NCBI RefSeq assembly: GCF_014117325.1
Contig: NZ_CP059732.1
Coordinates: forward strand, 682,001 to 746,000
DNA: 64,000 nucleotides
Direction of reading: 5' to 3'
Source of the DNA: Spirosoma foliorum
GTDB lineage: Bacteria > Bacteroidota > Bacteroidia > Cytophagales > Spirosomataceae
Under the pieces are notes generated by a model. The model was not told the origin of the DNA, searched no databases, and worked only from the letters and a program-made list of their open reading frames with translations. Numbering within the stretch: position 1 is the stretch's first letter; the number at the start of each line of letters is the position of its first letter. The position numbers were made by a program, and so were the translations under genes. Positions 8,140 to 17,500 of this stretch are shown piece after piece.

Positions 8140-10551
8140 ATGACAATCCGCCTAACCTTTCTTATCCTATCAATTCTAACAACCGCGAACGCGGCTACAA
8201 TCAATTTATCGAAAGCACGTATAGCCACTATCGTTAGTGACAAGAAAGTCCTTCGCCGAACGGTCGAGATTCTTCAGCAGGAAGTCCAGAAACGAAGCGG
8301 TATTCAATTGTCGGTCGTCACGAAACTCCCCACCGATAAGCTGCCATTCATTGCCCTTCTGCTGGAAAGTAATCTTGCCCAATTGTCACCGGATGTTCGG
8401 GCTGTTGTTCAGGCGATGCCCGAAAGCAGGAGTGAAGGGTTTAAGCTCGTAGCCATTGAAAAGACGAATGCAGTGCTGATTGTTGGGCATGATGCACGAG
8501 GGTTGCTGTATGGCGTGGGGCGATTGTTACGCAAACTGGATATGAAGTCGGGAAAGCTGGCTGTTGCCGGAGATTTGGCCATTGCCACCAGCCCGCAGTA
8601 CCCAATTCGGGGGCATCAGTTGGGGTATCGACCCAAAACCAATGCTTACGATGCTTTTTCGGTGGCTCAATTCGATCAGTATATTCGGGATTTAGCGTTG
8701 TTTGGGGCCAATAGCATCGAGATTATGCCTCCGCGTACTGACGATGATTTTACCAGTCGCCATATGAAACTGCCCGCTATTAAAATGATTGGCGAGCAGT
8801 CACGGATTTGTGCGGAATATGGTTTGGATGTCTGGATGTGGTATCCGAATATGGGAATGGATTATGCCCATCCAGATTCAATTCAGAAAGAATTAGCTGA
8901 GCGAGAGCAAGTCTTTGCCGCTGTGCCGAAGCTGGATGCGGTCTTTGTTCCCGGCGGAGACCCCGGCGAACTGGAGCCTGACGTGCTTTTTGCGTGGCTC
9001 GAGAAGGAAGCACAGGTATTGCACAAATACCATCCCAAAGCCAAAATCTGGGTATCTCCGCAGGTATTCCGACCTACCAAACAGTGGTTCGATGCGTTTT
9101 ATAAGCACGTGAATAAGGAATATGATTGGTTTGGTGGGGTTGTTTTTGGGCCGTGGGTGAAGATGCCGGTACAGGAAATTCGGAAAGTGGTGAAGTCGTC
9201 GATTCCAATTCGACATTATCCCGACATCACCCACAACTATGCCTCGCAGTATCCAGTACCACACTGGGATCTGGCCTGGGCTATGACATTGGGTCGGGAA
9301 TGCATCAACCCGCGCCCGCACGATGAGAAAGCCATTCACAACGCGCTTGATCAGTATGGGGTAGGTAGTATCAGCTATTCGGAAGGGACGAATGACGATG
9401 TCAACAAGTTTGTCTGGAGCGATCAGGACTGGAATCCCGAAACGCCCGTCATTGAAACGCTTCGCGACTTCGCCCGCCTGTTTATTGGGGGTGATTATAC
9501 TGAATCGGTGGCGCAGGGACTGGTTGCACTAGAGCAAAACTGGCGAGGGAATTTACTGACTAATGACGCGGTAGAGCGAACACTGATGCAGTGGCAGGCT
9601 CTGGAGAAATCGGCTCCTCAGTCGGTATTGCAAAACCCGCGCTTTCAGATGGGTCTGATTCGAGCCTATTACGATGCCTTTACCCGCCGTCGATTGGTAT
9701 ACGAAACTGATCTGGAGCAGCAGGCACGGATGAAACTAGAAACACTTGGGTCAGGAGGATCGCTGGTGGCTATTCAGCAAGCGAACGCTATTCTGGAAAA
9801 GGCGTGGAAAGAACCAATTTTACCTGAATATCGAGCAAAATGTTTTGCCCTGGCTGACTCGCTTTTTAAGAGCATCGGTGCACAACTCACCATTGATAAA
9901 CACGGCGCTATGAGTGGCCGGGGTAATTTTATTGACAACATCGATATTCCTCTCAACGATTCGCCCTGGTTACTATCGCAACTTGAGCAGATTGGAAAGC
10001 TGAGTAGTGAGCCGGAGCGCGTTCAGAAAATTCGGGAAATGCTACACCGTACCGATCCGGGACCGGGCGGTTTCTACGACCATTTTGGCGCTCCCGAAAG
10101 CTGGCATCGAGTGGTTTCAGATGTGAGCTGGTCGGTTGATCCCGGTAGCTTACAATCACCAAGAATTGGGTTTGGCGTAGGTTTGGTGGGTGTCGAGTGG
10201 GTGGATGAAATTAAGGCAACAGGCTTCAAAGGCCAGATTACACCCCGAGTCTGGATGAAACAGGCTAAAACGCTATACGATCAGCCGTTAAAAATTGCGT
10301 ACAACGAGCTTGATCCGAATGCTTCGTATCGGATGCGTATCGCATATACAGGCCGTTTCCGGTCGCGCATGAAACTCACCACCGACGATGGCTCGGTAGT
10401 CCATGATTTTATTCAGACTGGCGAGCAGCCCATTTATGAGTTCGATGTTCCAAAAGCGGCTTTGGCTGATGGGTCCGTCACCTTCATCTGGGAATGTGGA
10501 GAAGGTGAACGCGGCTCGCAGGTGACGGAGATTTGGTTGATTAAGAAATAA
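8140..10551 (+). CDS. Secreted glycoside-hydrolase-like protein, family not assigned
   Basis: This 803-residue protein has a signal peptide (about 1-18, ending TTANA). Its N-terminal 150 residues look like the alpha/beta domain 2 found before GH20, GH67 and GH84 barrels (SEGFKLVAIE, VGHDARGLLYGVGRLLR). A TIM-barrel-like part follows with PIRGHQLGYRPKTNAYDAF, LFGANSIEIMPPRTDDDF and VPGGDPGELEPD. The last motif occupies the place where GH20 enzymes hold their GGDE acid pair. The C-terminal 250 residues look like a beta-rich accessory domain (YRMRIAYTGRFRSRMKL). I infer an exo-acting hexosaminidase or uronidase relative, but no exact family can be named. Context with GH20 and NagX-like genes favours amino-sugar glycans. 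Confidence 0.7.
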   Translation: MTIRLTFLILSILTTANAATINLSKARIATIVSDKKVLRRTVEILQQEVQKRSGIQLSVVTKLPTDKLPFIALLLESNLAQLSPDVRAVVQAMPESRSEGFKLVAIEKTNAVLIVGHDARGLLYGVGRLLRKLDMKSGKLAVAGDLAIATSPQYPIRGHQLGYRPKTNAYDAFSVAQFDQYIRDLALFGANSIEIMPPRTDDDFTSRHMKLPAIKMIGEQSRICAEYGLDVWMWYPNMGMDYAHPDSIQKELAEREQVFAAVPKLDAVFVPGGDPGELEPDVLFAWLEKEAQVLHKYHPKAKIWVSPQVFRPTKQWFDAFYKHVNKEYDWFGGVVFGPWVKMPVQEIRKVVKSSIPIRHYPDITHNYASQYPVPHWDLAWAMTLGRECINPRPHDEKAIHNALDQYGVGSISYSEGTNDDVNKFVWSDQDWNPETPVIETLRDFARLFIGGDYTESVAQGLVALEQNWRGNLLTNDAVERTLMQWQALEKSAPQSVLQNPRFQMGLIRAYYDAFTRRRLVYETDLEQQARMKLETLGSGGSLVAIQQANAILEKAWKEPILPEYRAKCFALADSLFKSIGAQLTIDKHGAMSGRGNFIDNIDIPLNDSPWLLSQLEQIGKLSSEPERVQKIREMLHRTDPGPGGFYDHFGAPESWHRVVSDVSWSVDPGSLQSPRIGFGVGLVGVEWVDEIKATGFKGQITPRVWMKQAKTLYDQPLKIAYNELDPNASYRMRIAYTGRFRSRMKLTTDDGSVVHDFIQTGEQPIYEFDVPKAALADGSVTFIWECGEGERGSQVTEIWLIKK

Positions 10552-10554
10552 GAA

Positions 10555-10596
10555 ATACCCCTATCAATCAGGATATTACCTGATTGATAGGGGTAT
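10555..10596. terminator. Perfect 18-bp stem-loop, probable bidirectional terminator
   Basis: ATACCCCTATCAATCAGG (10555-10572) and its exact complement (10579-10596) enclose a 6-base loop. It starts 3 bp after the stop of the 803-residue protein gene and lies between converging genes, so it probably ends transcription in both directions. There is no long T tract. Confidence 0.75.
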
Positions 10597-10614
10597 CGAT
10601 TTGTTGTGTATTGT

Positions 10615-10839
10615 TTATGAAGCCGATCTCTTTACATCTTCAACGAAGGTTACAGATACACCGACCAGTCGGGCTATTTCGTCTGCCGTAAAAGCCGTTT
10701 CCCGGATGAGCGTTTGCGTAAAGGCTAGTGTCTTTTCGTTTATACCTTTTTCAATGCCCTGTTTTTGGGCCCTTTCTAACAAAAATTGTTCAATGCCCAT
10801 CGTCGTACTTCGTTGTGTGACTCTCCCAGAGAGAATCAT
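10615..10839 (-). pseudogene. Short remnant resembling the C-terminus of Rpn/PD-(D/E)XK-type transposase-like proteins
   Basis: The reading frame gives 74 residues, with a more likely start at MGIEQFLLERAQ (10800, 61 residues). The sequence has an E/Q/K-rich helix (RAQKQGIEKGINEKT) followed by a helix-turn-helix-like tail FTADEIARLVGVSVTFVEDV. This pattern ends many Bacteroidota Rpn-family putative transposases and YhgA-like proteins, whose nuclease domain of about 200 residues is absent here. In another frame just upstream a stretch reads DDSLWESHTTKYD, which could be older coding sequence of the same gene. I infer a decayed 3' fragment, although a real small protein is possible. Confidence 0.4.
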
Positions 10840-10888
10840 CGCGTTTCATTCCGGAAATGTATCAATATTTCTGTAATAGGCGACTAAG

Positions 10889-12037
10889 CTACACTCGCAA
10901 AAACGTCTTTTTCTTATACAGAAAATACAGGAATACCCATTTTACGGCGAGGTAACCCAGTACACCCAGCACGGCAGCTACCCAGCCCGAAGAGATGAGC
11001 TTAATCAGGCCGCCGAAGAAAAAGTGGGTGGCATATTCGAATTCGATGAACTCACCTGCCAGATAAATCAGAATGGAGTTCATCCCAATGATCGTAAAGA
11101 AGAAGGTCCAGCCTTTGATGCCTTTAACGTCGATAATCCAGTAAAATAATCCCAGTAAGCTCAGACTTAAACCACCAGTAACCATCACAAACGAACTGGT
11201 CCAAAGGTTTTTGTTAATGGGAAAAATGAAATTCCAGAGTACACCGAGGAGTATAAAAACTGCCCCTGCAGCCACTAATTGTATGGCTTTCTGATTGCCC
11301 GTTTTACCATGTGCCTTTAAAAACGAACCGGCAAAAATGCCAAGCAGCGCATTATCAATCGCGGGAATCGTTGAGAAAAGACCTTCTGGATCATGAATCG
11401 TTTTGTATAAATGACCCGGCACCAGAATCCGGTCAATATAGCTGGCCAGATTACACTCCATTGTTAGTACACCAGCACCACAACCCGGCACAGGTATCAG
11501 CATCATGGCCGCCCAGTAACCTAACAGAATTCCCAGAAACCAGATGTAGCGGGTGCGTGGTTGGGCATATAGATAAATCAATTGGGCAAACATACCCGCC
11601 AGGCCAATACGACCCAGCACGCTTGGGAAACGCGTATCCTGTATTGCTTTGACAAACAGGCCGTTGTTGTAGATGATGCCAAGTAGCACCAGAATAAGCC
11701 CCCTGGTAATAATCTTGCGGGCAATCTGCGCCTTATCGTCGCCTTTATCCAATTTTGACCCTATCGAAAAAGGGGTTGAGACGCCTGCCATGAATACAAA
11801 CAGCGGGAAAATCAGATCATAAGCCCTAAATCCATTCCATTCGGGGTGTTTGAACTGATCGGCAATGAGAATAGCCCAGGCCCAGCCCGTTGTTTTGGCA
11901 AGAACTCCAAAAATATCCTCACCGCCCATAATCCAGAACATATCGAAGCCGCGTAAGGTATCGAGCGAGAGAAGTCGTTTAACGGGAGCGGGCTGGAGTA
12001 CAGCTGGCTCGGTAGGCGAGGTAGACACTACAGACAT
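10889..12037 (-). CDS. NagX-like (DUF5009) membrane acyltransferase, second copy
   Basis: This protein of about 382 residues has roughly ten membrane helices and the family motif RLLSLDTLRGFDMFWIMGG followed by DLIFPLFVFMAGVSTPFSIG. The reading frame is open 31 codons further up (to 12130), but the start at MSVVSTSPTEP (ATG at 12035-12037) gives a normal cytoplasmic N-terminus and is preferred. It is the DUF5009/COG4299 type related to heparan-alpha-glucosaminide N-acetyltransferase. It differs strongly from the copy at 6857-7954 and is likely a separate lineage rather than a recent duplicate. It is the last gene of the minus-strand set with the purple acid phosphatase and GDPD. Confidence 0.85.
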   Translation of the reverse strand: MSVVSTSPTEPAVLQPAPVKRLLSLDTLRGFDMFWIMGGEDIFGVLAKTTGWAWAILIADQFKHPEWNGFRAYDLIFPLFVFMAGVSTPFSIGSKLDKGDDKAQIARKIITRGLILVLLGIIYNNGLFVKAIQDTRFPSVLGRIGLAGMFAQLIYLYAQPRTRYIWFLGILLGYWAAMMLIPVPGCGAGVLTMECNLASYIDRILVPGHLYKTIHDPEGLFSTIPAIDNALLGIFAGSFLKAHGKTGNQKAIQLVAAGAVFILLGVLWNFIFPINKNLWTSSFVMVTGGLSLSLLGLFYWIIDVKGIKGWTFFFTIIGMNSILIYLAGEFIEFEYATHFFFGGLIKLISSGWVAAVLGVLGYLAVKWVFLYFLYKKKTFLRV

Positions 12038-12135
12038 ACGTTTTTGGTATAAATAAGCGAATAAAATCGATATATTTTTGATTCTATAGATTTTTTGATT
12101 CTGTCGGGACATTGGTTCTATAGAGTCCACAGCTT

Positions 12136-13518
12136 CTATGGCTTTGCCTGTTGTTTCCGTGCCTTATATTCCTGAAAGCGATTTCGGTATTCCTGCATTT
12201 GTTCCGGTTTGAACTTTTGCTGATACTCGGCTGGCAAATCCAGGCGCTCGGGGAGGAGGGTCGGTGATTGGTCGATCAGCGTGTTCTTCCCTTTGCTATC
12301 TTTTGTCAGGATGAAGGTGTCGTATTTTTGACCGGTTACGGTATACGATTGGTAGGATAACTTATCACCGTCAATCGACACCGTTTGATAGAGTTGCGTG
12401 TTCGATCCAGCCCGATCCATCCAGTCCTGCAAGCCGATATCATACATTTTTGGGCCACTCACCGACACCACGTAAATAGGCCCGTCAGGATGCTTTCGAC
12501 TCTTCCCTAACGGCATATTCAATCCGCGGCCGTAGGTATGATCGTGTCCCTGTAAAACCAGATCGACGCCGTATTTTTTGTAAATCGGCTCCATTTTCAC
12601 CCGCCATTCATCGTTGTCGCGACCTTGCTTGGTTGAATAAATCGGATGATGGTGAACGACAACTGTCCAGCGATTTGGATTCTGGCTTAATACTTGAGTG
12701 AGCCAATTTGCCTGGGCGTCCAAAACCGTCGAATCGAGCAAGGCCGCTTGTGAGTTCAGCGCTATAAAGCGTGTGCCTTGGTAATCAAGATAATAGGCTG
12801 TTTCATCAAGACCTTTAGGGCCATTTTCGGGCAGTACAAACGACGGACGCCAATGTCTCGATACACGACTTTTGCCTTGTTCATCTTTGAAATATTCATG
12901 GTTGCCCGGTACGGCCAGCGTGGGCACCATACCGTTGATCCAGCCGCCCGCTTCGAACCACTCTGCCCACTGCCAGTCGGCGTTGGAAGTTGTAATTAAA
13001 TCGCCCGCGTGAATCATGAAATTCACGGTTGGAAGTGTTGAATAAGCCCCACGAATAGCCCGTGACCAAAGCGAACGGATGTCATTTTGGGCATCGCCGA
13101 AATACAGGAAAGAGAAGGGGGCTGATTTAGCCTGAGCCGTTTTGAAATGAAACCACTCGCTCCAGTAGGTGCCATCGCCCACCCGGTAACTGTATTGCGT
13201 AGCTGGTTTCAGATTCTTGAAATGAACGGAATAATACTTTACTGATTTACCGTCGAGCACTACCGTTTCGCTTGTAGCGGGCACTATGGTAGCATTTTTG
13301 ACAAAATCGGGCGAAGGATCGGCTTCACTGATGGCACCCATTGCGTTGGTAATGGTCGAATCAGTGCGCCAGTTGACTGATTGCGATGTCGCAGGATCGC
13401 CCTGCCAGCCTAAAATTAACCGATCTGGATAAACAGTGGCCGGATAAGGTTTATGGGTCTGAGCGTTGGAAGAGGAAAAGGTGAGTACGATAAAGAATGA
13501 AAAGAAAAGAAATTTCAT
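12136..13518 (-). CDS. Purple acid phosphatase-like metallophosphoesterase with FN3 domain
   Basis: This 460-residue secreted protein has a signal peptide (about 1-19, ending SSNAQ). An N-terminal fibronectin-III-like domain (about 25-125, with ATQYSYRVGDGTYWSEW) precedes a calcineurin-like metallophosphoesterase domain. Metal ligands are in YFGDAQND, HAGDLIT, PGNHEYF, VVHHHPIYS and LQGHDHTYGRG, the full dinuclear site of the purple acid phosphatase fold. A basic Q/K-rich tail ends the protein. It probably releases phosphate from organic esters in the periplasm or outside the cell. It follows the GDPD gene by 47 bp on the same strand, which could give a two-step route from phosphodiester to free phosphate. 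Confidence 0.9.
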   Translation of the reverse strand: MKFLFFSFFIVLTFSSSNAQTHKPYPATVYPDRLILGWQGDPATSQSVNWRTDSTITNAMGAISEADPSPDFVKNATIVPATSETVVLDGKSVKYYSVHFKNLKPATQYSYRVGDGTYWSEWFHFKTAQAKSAPFSFLYFGDAQNDIRSLWSRAIRGAYSTLPTVNFMIHAGDLITTSNADWQWAEWFEAGGWINGMVPTLAVPGNHEYFKDEQGKSRVSRHWRPSFVLPENGPKGLDETAYYLDYQGTRFIALNSQAALLDSTVLDAQANWLTQVLSQNPNRWTVVVHHHPIYSTKQGRDNDEWRVKMEPIYKKYGVDLVLQGHDHTYGRGLNMPLGKSRKHPDGPIYVVSVSGPKMYDIGLQDWMDRAGSNTQLYQTVSIDGDKLSYQSYTVTGQKYDTFILTKDSKGKNTLIDQSPTLLPERLDLPAEYQQKFKPEQMQEYRNRFQEYKARKQQAKP

Positions 13519-13565
13519 AAAACGGCTACTTGTATAGAGTGGGTTAATCTGTGGTTTTGAGAGGT

Positions 13566-14453
13566 TTAGTGCACTTTTTGAGTCAGCGATTTATAGACAT
13601 TTAGTACATAATCTGTCTGGATAACATCGAGGTGAAACTGAGCTGCTTTCTGATAGTTTTCGGGGGTATCAAACGAGTCTAGTAGATCAGAAAACGCCTT
13701 AATCCCCTGCTGATGAATCTGCTGAATGAGCGATTCATTAACCACCGCCCAGTTCAGATCGAACGCATAGGGCTTGAGCTTGCTGATCTTGGTGGGCATA
13801 TCTTCTGCCTTATCGAGCGATGGCATCAGCCGGGCAGTTGGAGCGACCTGTTTCAGAGCGAGTAACGCTTCGTCGGAACCATAAAAAACGGCATTTTTAA
13901 GCAATCCGTAGGTCTGTAGTGTTTCTACTAATGGTTGTGGAGCCACCGCTTTGCAATCGACGTACAGATTTGTCTGCGTCTTATGACTGGCATTCCAGCG
14001 AGAGACCAACTGACATACTTCGGCGAGTGTCGGAATCCGTTCGGCCTGAAAACGATTATCGAAGCCTTTGCCCGCCGAGAGGGTTTTTAAGGTTGTTAGA
14101 GTCTGGTCTTTAATAGGACCACTGCCTGTCGTTGTGCGATTCAGGCTGCCATCGTGCAGAATTACTAGCTGATTATCCTGCGTTGTCCGAACGTCAATCT
14201 CAATAAAATCGACTTGCATTCGGAGTACTTCCTGAAAGGTGGCAAGCGTGTTTTCGGGCGCGAGCTGAGAGTTACCCCGGTGAGCCGAAACGCCGGGCTG
14301 ATGACGGGTGGCCATAATCGCTTTGTATCTTCCAATAGAGTCGGTAACCGAATTTGGTTGGCTAACAGGTTGGCTATTAGCAAGGTCCGGGACGGCAAGA
14401 GCCAACAATAAAAGGCCAGCAATACACGTCTGTATCCGTTGTCGATTTTTCAT
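13566..14453 (-). CDS. Glycerophosphodiester phosphodiesterase family protein
   Basis: This 295-residue protein has an N-terminal signal sequence (about 1-27). The GDPD signature is clear: SAHRGNSQLAPENTL (His58-Arg59, Glu67), FIEIDVRTTQDNQLVILHD with the Glu/Asp metal ligands and catalytic His, then LNRTTTGSG. It cleaves glycerophosphodiesters to glycerol-3-phosphate and an alcohol, probably in the periplasm. Its start overlaps the end of the upstream membrane-protein gene by 4 bp (ATGA type), so translation is likely coupled. The unusual partners, a large membrane protein and an HpaI-type aldolase, suggest it may serve a special diester rather than bulk lipid turnover. Confidence 0.9.
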   Translation of the reverse strand: MKNRQRIQTCIAGLLLLALAVPDLANSQPVSQPNSVTDSIGRYKAIMATRHQPGVSAHRGNSQLAPENTLATFQEVLRMQVDFIEIDVRTTQDNQLVILHDGSLNRTTTGSGPIKDQTLTTLKTLSAGKGFDNRFQAERIPTLAEVCQLVSRWNASHKTQTNLYVDCKAVAPQPLVETLQTYGLLKNAVFYGSDEALLALKQVAPTARLMPSLDKAEDMPTKISKLKPYAFDLNWAVVNESLIQQIHQQGIKAFSDLLDSFDTPENYQKAAQFHLDVIQTDYVLNVYKSLTQKVH

Positions 14454-16576
14454 TTATGTTGAGCGTTTTTTAGGTTTGGCCGTGCACGCCAGTCGGCTTC
14501 CGGGCCAAAGCGTAAATGAAGTGAACTATCCAGTTTTTCGTTTTCGGGATAGTGGTAAATCGCCCGGTTGGTCAGCCAGAAAAACAGCGCAGAAACCGTT
14601 AAGGCAGTTGCTGCCCGAATCCATGTCTGTTTGTATAACCTGTCATACGAGTCTGGTACCTGAGCCACAACAGGCGCTTTTTCGGTCGGGACGGTCAGAA
14701 CAAGTAAGGTCGCCAGTATAGCATTGAACGTGATAATCCACTCCGTTAAGAGTCGACTGGGGTGCCAGTTTACCAATGCCCGTTCGAAATTTCCGACGAC
14801 CATAAACCAAAGTAGAATCAGGAAAATAAGCTGCCCTTTGCCAAGCCACGACGATGGTACAAGTGCTATTGGCTCTCGAAAATGCCTGCGAATCAGGATG
14901 ATAAATAACGTCAGAAGCAGAAGCCAGGTTAGCTTAAACCAGCCCTCGGGTGTAAAATGTAGAAAATCGACACCGGGTAAATGGCCCAGGAAAGGAACAT
15001 CCCACAGAGCGGGGGCTGTTTCCTGCGTACCATCAGGCAGAAGGGTAGGGCGTGTCCATACTTCGGGATTTAATTGCTTGCCCCACTCTTCTACATTTTT
15101 AACCAGATTGACGTAGGGGAGGGCCAGCAGCACGAAAACAGTAGCAACCCCCAGCGTCCATTTTCCTTGTGCCGGCTTGTTCGGAGTTAGGGCGTTATGT
15201 AGGGGGATGCGGGTTGCCAGAAAACCCAGCGCCACAACAATAGCAAGGCCGTTGACGAAACCGTAACTCTGTTCCAGAAAACTATGCCAGTTCTGGTGTT
15301 GCCAATCGGCCCAGGTAGCCACAGCCGCTTTAAATTCGGCACTTTCTGGCGATAATCCCCGGCCTGCCAGAATGCGTGGATTCCCAGGAACCATGAGTAG
15401 TTGTTTGATCCACTGAATACCCGAAAGACCTAACCCACCAATGGTACCACTCATCACCGAAGCAACCGCCACTGGGCGCAGACCATAGCGACGCATCCAG
15501 CTAATCGTGCCGATAAAGACCCCTGTAATACCAGCCCAGTCATCACTACGGGGTGGGGTCATTCGAAGCCCCCCAATGCTGGTAAAAAATAAACTACCGA
15601 GTACCGGAAAGGCCAGAAACGAAATCAGCCAGCCCGAAGCCATATAGACGATCAAGGAGGAGCCATTTCGAAATTTTCCAAAGCGGATGAAATAGGCGAT
15701 TATTCCCAGAGTCAACCCAATTACCCAGCCAATGTGCGTCGGATAATCACCAAACCATTGCGGCCAGTTATTCAATAGGTTATGAGCCTCAAAAGCCAGC
15801 TTGCCCGTTTCTGGATTGATGTAGGTAGGGTCGCCTAATGGATAGGTCAGTAGGGAAGCCAGTGATTGGTCTAACCCTGCCAGATGCAACAGATATTGAG
15901 CCAGCCAACCGACTAATGCGCCTGTTATGGCAAAAACGGGTAACCATATCGCCTGCCGAGTTTTTTGGTCGAGGAGGTCGTAGATTCCCATGGCCAGCAA
16001 CGCTGTTGAAGCCGCTAGGTAATCGGCATCGAACCAGTAGAGCGGGCTTTTATGGCGGGATTCTGTATGGTCGAGCTTGATTCCCGATTGGAGTGCATTT
16101 GCCAGGGGATCTTCGAACAGGTCCTGCAAAAACCAGATGCCAAAGACAAACAGGATGGGTTTAAACAACTGAACCAGTCGTTCCCGCTCGGCTACAGCCG
16201 CTAGTGCTGTGCCAGCACCACCCAGGCCAGCCCACAGAAAACCAATGTAAAACAAAGCCGCATAGCCATATAACTGCGTAGAGCTATGCCCACTCTGCGT
16301 ATAGGCGATAACCTGCATATACGAAACCGACGCGCCGAACCCCCAACCGATGGCACCGAAAAAGGCAAAGTAAAGCACGCGCTGTTGCCAGTCTGAGCGA
16401 CCCGACAGGAGGGAAATAACAATGGCTGCCAGACATCCCGCAAAGGCAGCACCATATTCGTGGCCAAAATTGCCCCGGATACCCCAGCCAATCGATAAGG
16501 CCAATCCGCCGAGCAACACGCTCTGCCAGTGCCAGATAGGGCTTGGGCGATTACGGGAAAATGCCAGCGTCTGCAT
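14450..16576 (-). CDS. Large polytopic membrane protein of unknown function
   Basis: This 708-residue protein has about 14-16 hydrophobic segments over its whole length. It starts with SVLLGGLALSIGWGIRGNFGHEYGAAF, a Gly-rich first helix with a charged turn. Loops contain short conserved-looking stretches such as PPRSDDWAGITG and WLAQYLLH. I recognise no transporter, glycosyltransferase or permease motif. It is translationally coupled on both sides: its ATG overlaps the stop of the aldolase gene by one base, and its end overlaps the GDPD start by 4 bp. A transport or membrane-enzyme role in the same pathway as those two is inference only. Confidence 0.7.
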   Translation of the reverse strand: MQTLAFSRNRPSPIWHWQSVLLGGLALSIGWGIRGNFGHEYGAAFAGCLAAIVISLLSGRSDWQQRVLYFAFFGAIGWGFGASVSYMQVIAYTQSGHSSTQLYGYAALFYIGFLWAGLGGAGTALAAVAERERLVQLFKPILFVFGIWFLQDLFEDPLANALQSGIKLDHTESRHKSPLYWFDADYLAASTALLAMGIYDLLDQKTRQAIWLPVFAITGALVGWLAQYLLHLAGLDQSLASLLTYPLGDPTYINPETGKLAFEAHNLLNNWPQWFGDYPTHIGWVIGLTLGIIAYFIRFGKFRNGSSLIVYMASGWLISFLAFPVLGSLFFTSIGGLRMTPPRSDDWAGITGVFIGTISWMRRYGLRPVAVASVMSGTIGGLGLSGIQWIKQLLMVPGNPRILAGRGLSPESAEFKAAVATWADWQHQNWHSFLEQSYGFVNGLAIVVALGFLATRIPLHNALTPNKPAQGKWTLGVATVFVLLALPYVNLVKNVEEWGKQLNPEVWTRPTLLPDGTQETAPALWDVPFLGHLPGVDFLHFTPEGWFKLTWLLLLTLFIILIRRHFREPIALVPSSWLGKGQLIFLILLWFMVVGNFERALVNWHPSRLLTEWIITFNAILATLLVLTVPTEKAPVVAQVPDSYDRLYKQTWIRAATALTVSALFFWLTNRAIYHYPENEKLDSSLHLRFGPEADWRARPNLKNAQHK

Positions 16577-17400
16577 TAGATGACGAGTCCTGCGTTGGTA
16601 TCGGGGGATAGATCATCACCTGCGGCTTCTTTAATAATCCGAAGGTCATGGCGCAGTCGCTGACTGAACAGCGCTACATCGAAGCTGTGTACCACGATGT
16701 TAACGCCTTCTTTCATCCACTTAATCTGGCGCTCGGGTTCCAGCGAGAAATGGATGCCGATAGAAAGCCCCTTGGCGCGTGTTTGGTGAATAATGCTTCG
16801 GACGGCGGCTTCAAAATCAGGATGATCGTATTGTTCAGGCAACCCTAAACTAACCGATAGGTCGTGCGGACCAATGAAAACCGCGTCGAGCCCCGGTACC
16901 GACAGCAGTTCGTCAAGTCGGTTGAGGGCGGGCACACTTTCGATGTTGGCGATGCAGATCGTATCGGCATTGTAAGCAGCAATGTAGGCTTGCATCTCGT
17001 CCGACATTTCTTCCTGGCCAGTCAGGTAAGCATAGAGTCGTTCCCCTTTCAGCGGGCGAAATTTTGTAGAACCCACCAGTTCCTGAATTTGCTCCACCGA
17101 TTCGAGATAAGGTGCGACAATACCAATGGCACCCCCATCGATAGCCTGACAGGCCCGAAACGGATCGGGACTTGGAATCCGGACAATGGGTGTAATGCCG
17201 TACGCCCGAAACTGCTGGCAGAGACGCGCCAGATCAGCCCGATCCAGCGGTATATGTTCGGTATCCAGGAAAACAAAGTCGACGCCGGTCTGCTGAATAA
17301 CTTTCGGCCACATCGGTGCGGTCGACGTGATGCAGCTACCGTATACGTTTTTGCCCTGTTGTAGTTTTTTAAGCAAACTTAAGTGGGTCGGAATAGCCAT
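16576..17400 (-). CDS. HpcH/HpaI-type class II aldolase
   Basis: This 274-residue protein is a member of the HpcH/HpaI aldolase / citrate lyase family, which cleaves 2-keto-3-deoxy or 2-keto-4-hydroxy acids to pyruvate plus an aldehyde using a divalent metal. Visible motifs are GVDFVFLDTEHIPLD with the catalytic His, TPIVRIPSPD with the substrate Arg, CIANIESVPAL with the metal Glu, and FIGPHDLSVSLG with the metal Asp. Length is normal (about 250-270). It is the first gene of the minus-strand operon with the membrane protein and GDPD, and diverges across 300 bp from the HUMPS-type decarboxylase gene. The exact substrate cannot be read from the sequence. Confidence 0.9.
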   Translation of the reverse strand: MAIPTHLSLLKKLQQGKNVYGSCITSTAPMWPKVIQQTGVDFVFLDTEHIPLDRADLARLCQQFRAYGITPIVRIPSPDPFRACQAIDGGAIGIVAPYLESVEQIQELVGSTKFRPLKGERLYAYLTGQEEMSDEMQAYIAAYNADTICIANIESVPALNRLDELLSVPGLDAVFIGPHDLSVSLGLPEQYDHPDFEAAVRSIIHQTRAKGLSIGIHFSLEPERQIKWMKEGVNIVVHSFDVALFSQRLRHDLRIIKEAAGDDLSPDTNAGLVI

Positions 17401-17500
17401 TTTGACGAGTGATTACACGTGCTGAATAACGAGGTTGTAAGACAAAGGACCAATCAGCCATTGGCCGTTTGGTCCTGGTTAATCGCTACAATTATATACT

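Noticed and set aside
8893..9339. A 148-codon antisense open frame inside the 803-residue protein gene.
   Set aside because: No domain, no plausible start signal, and full overlap with a signal-peptide-bearing gene.
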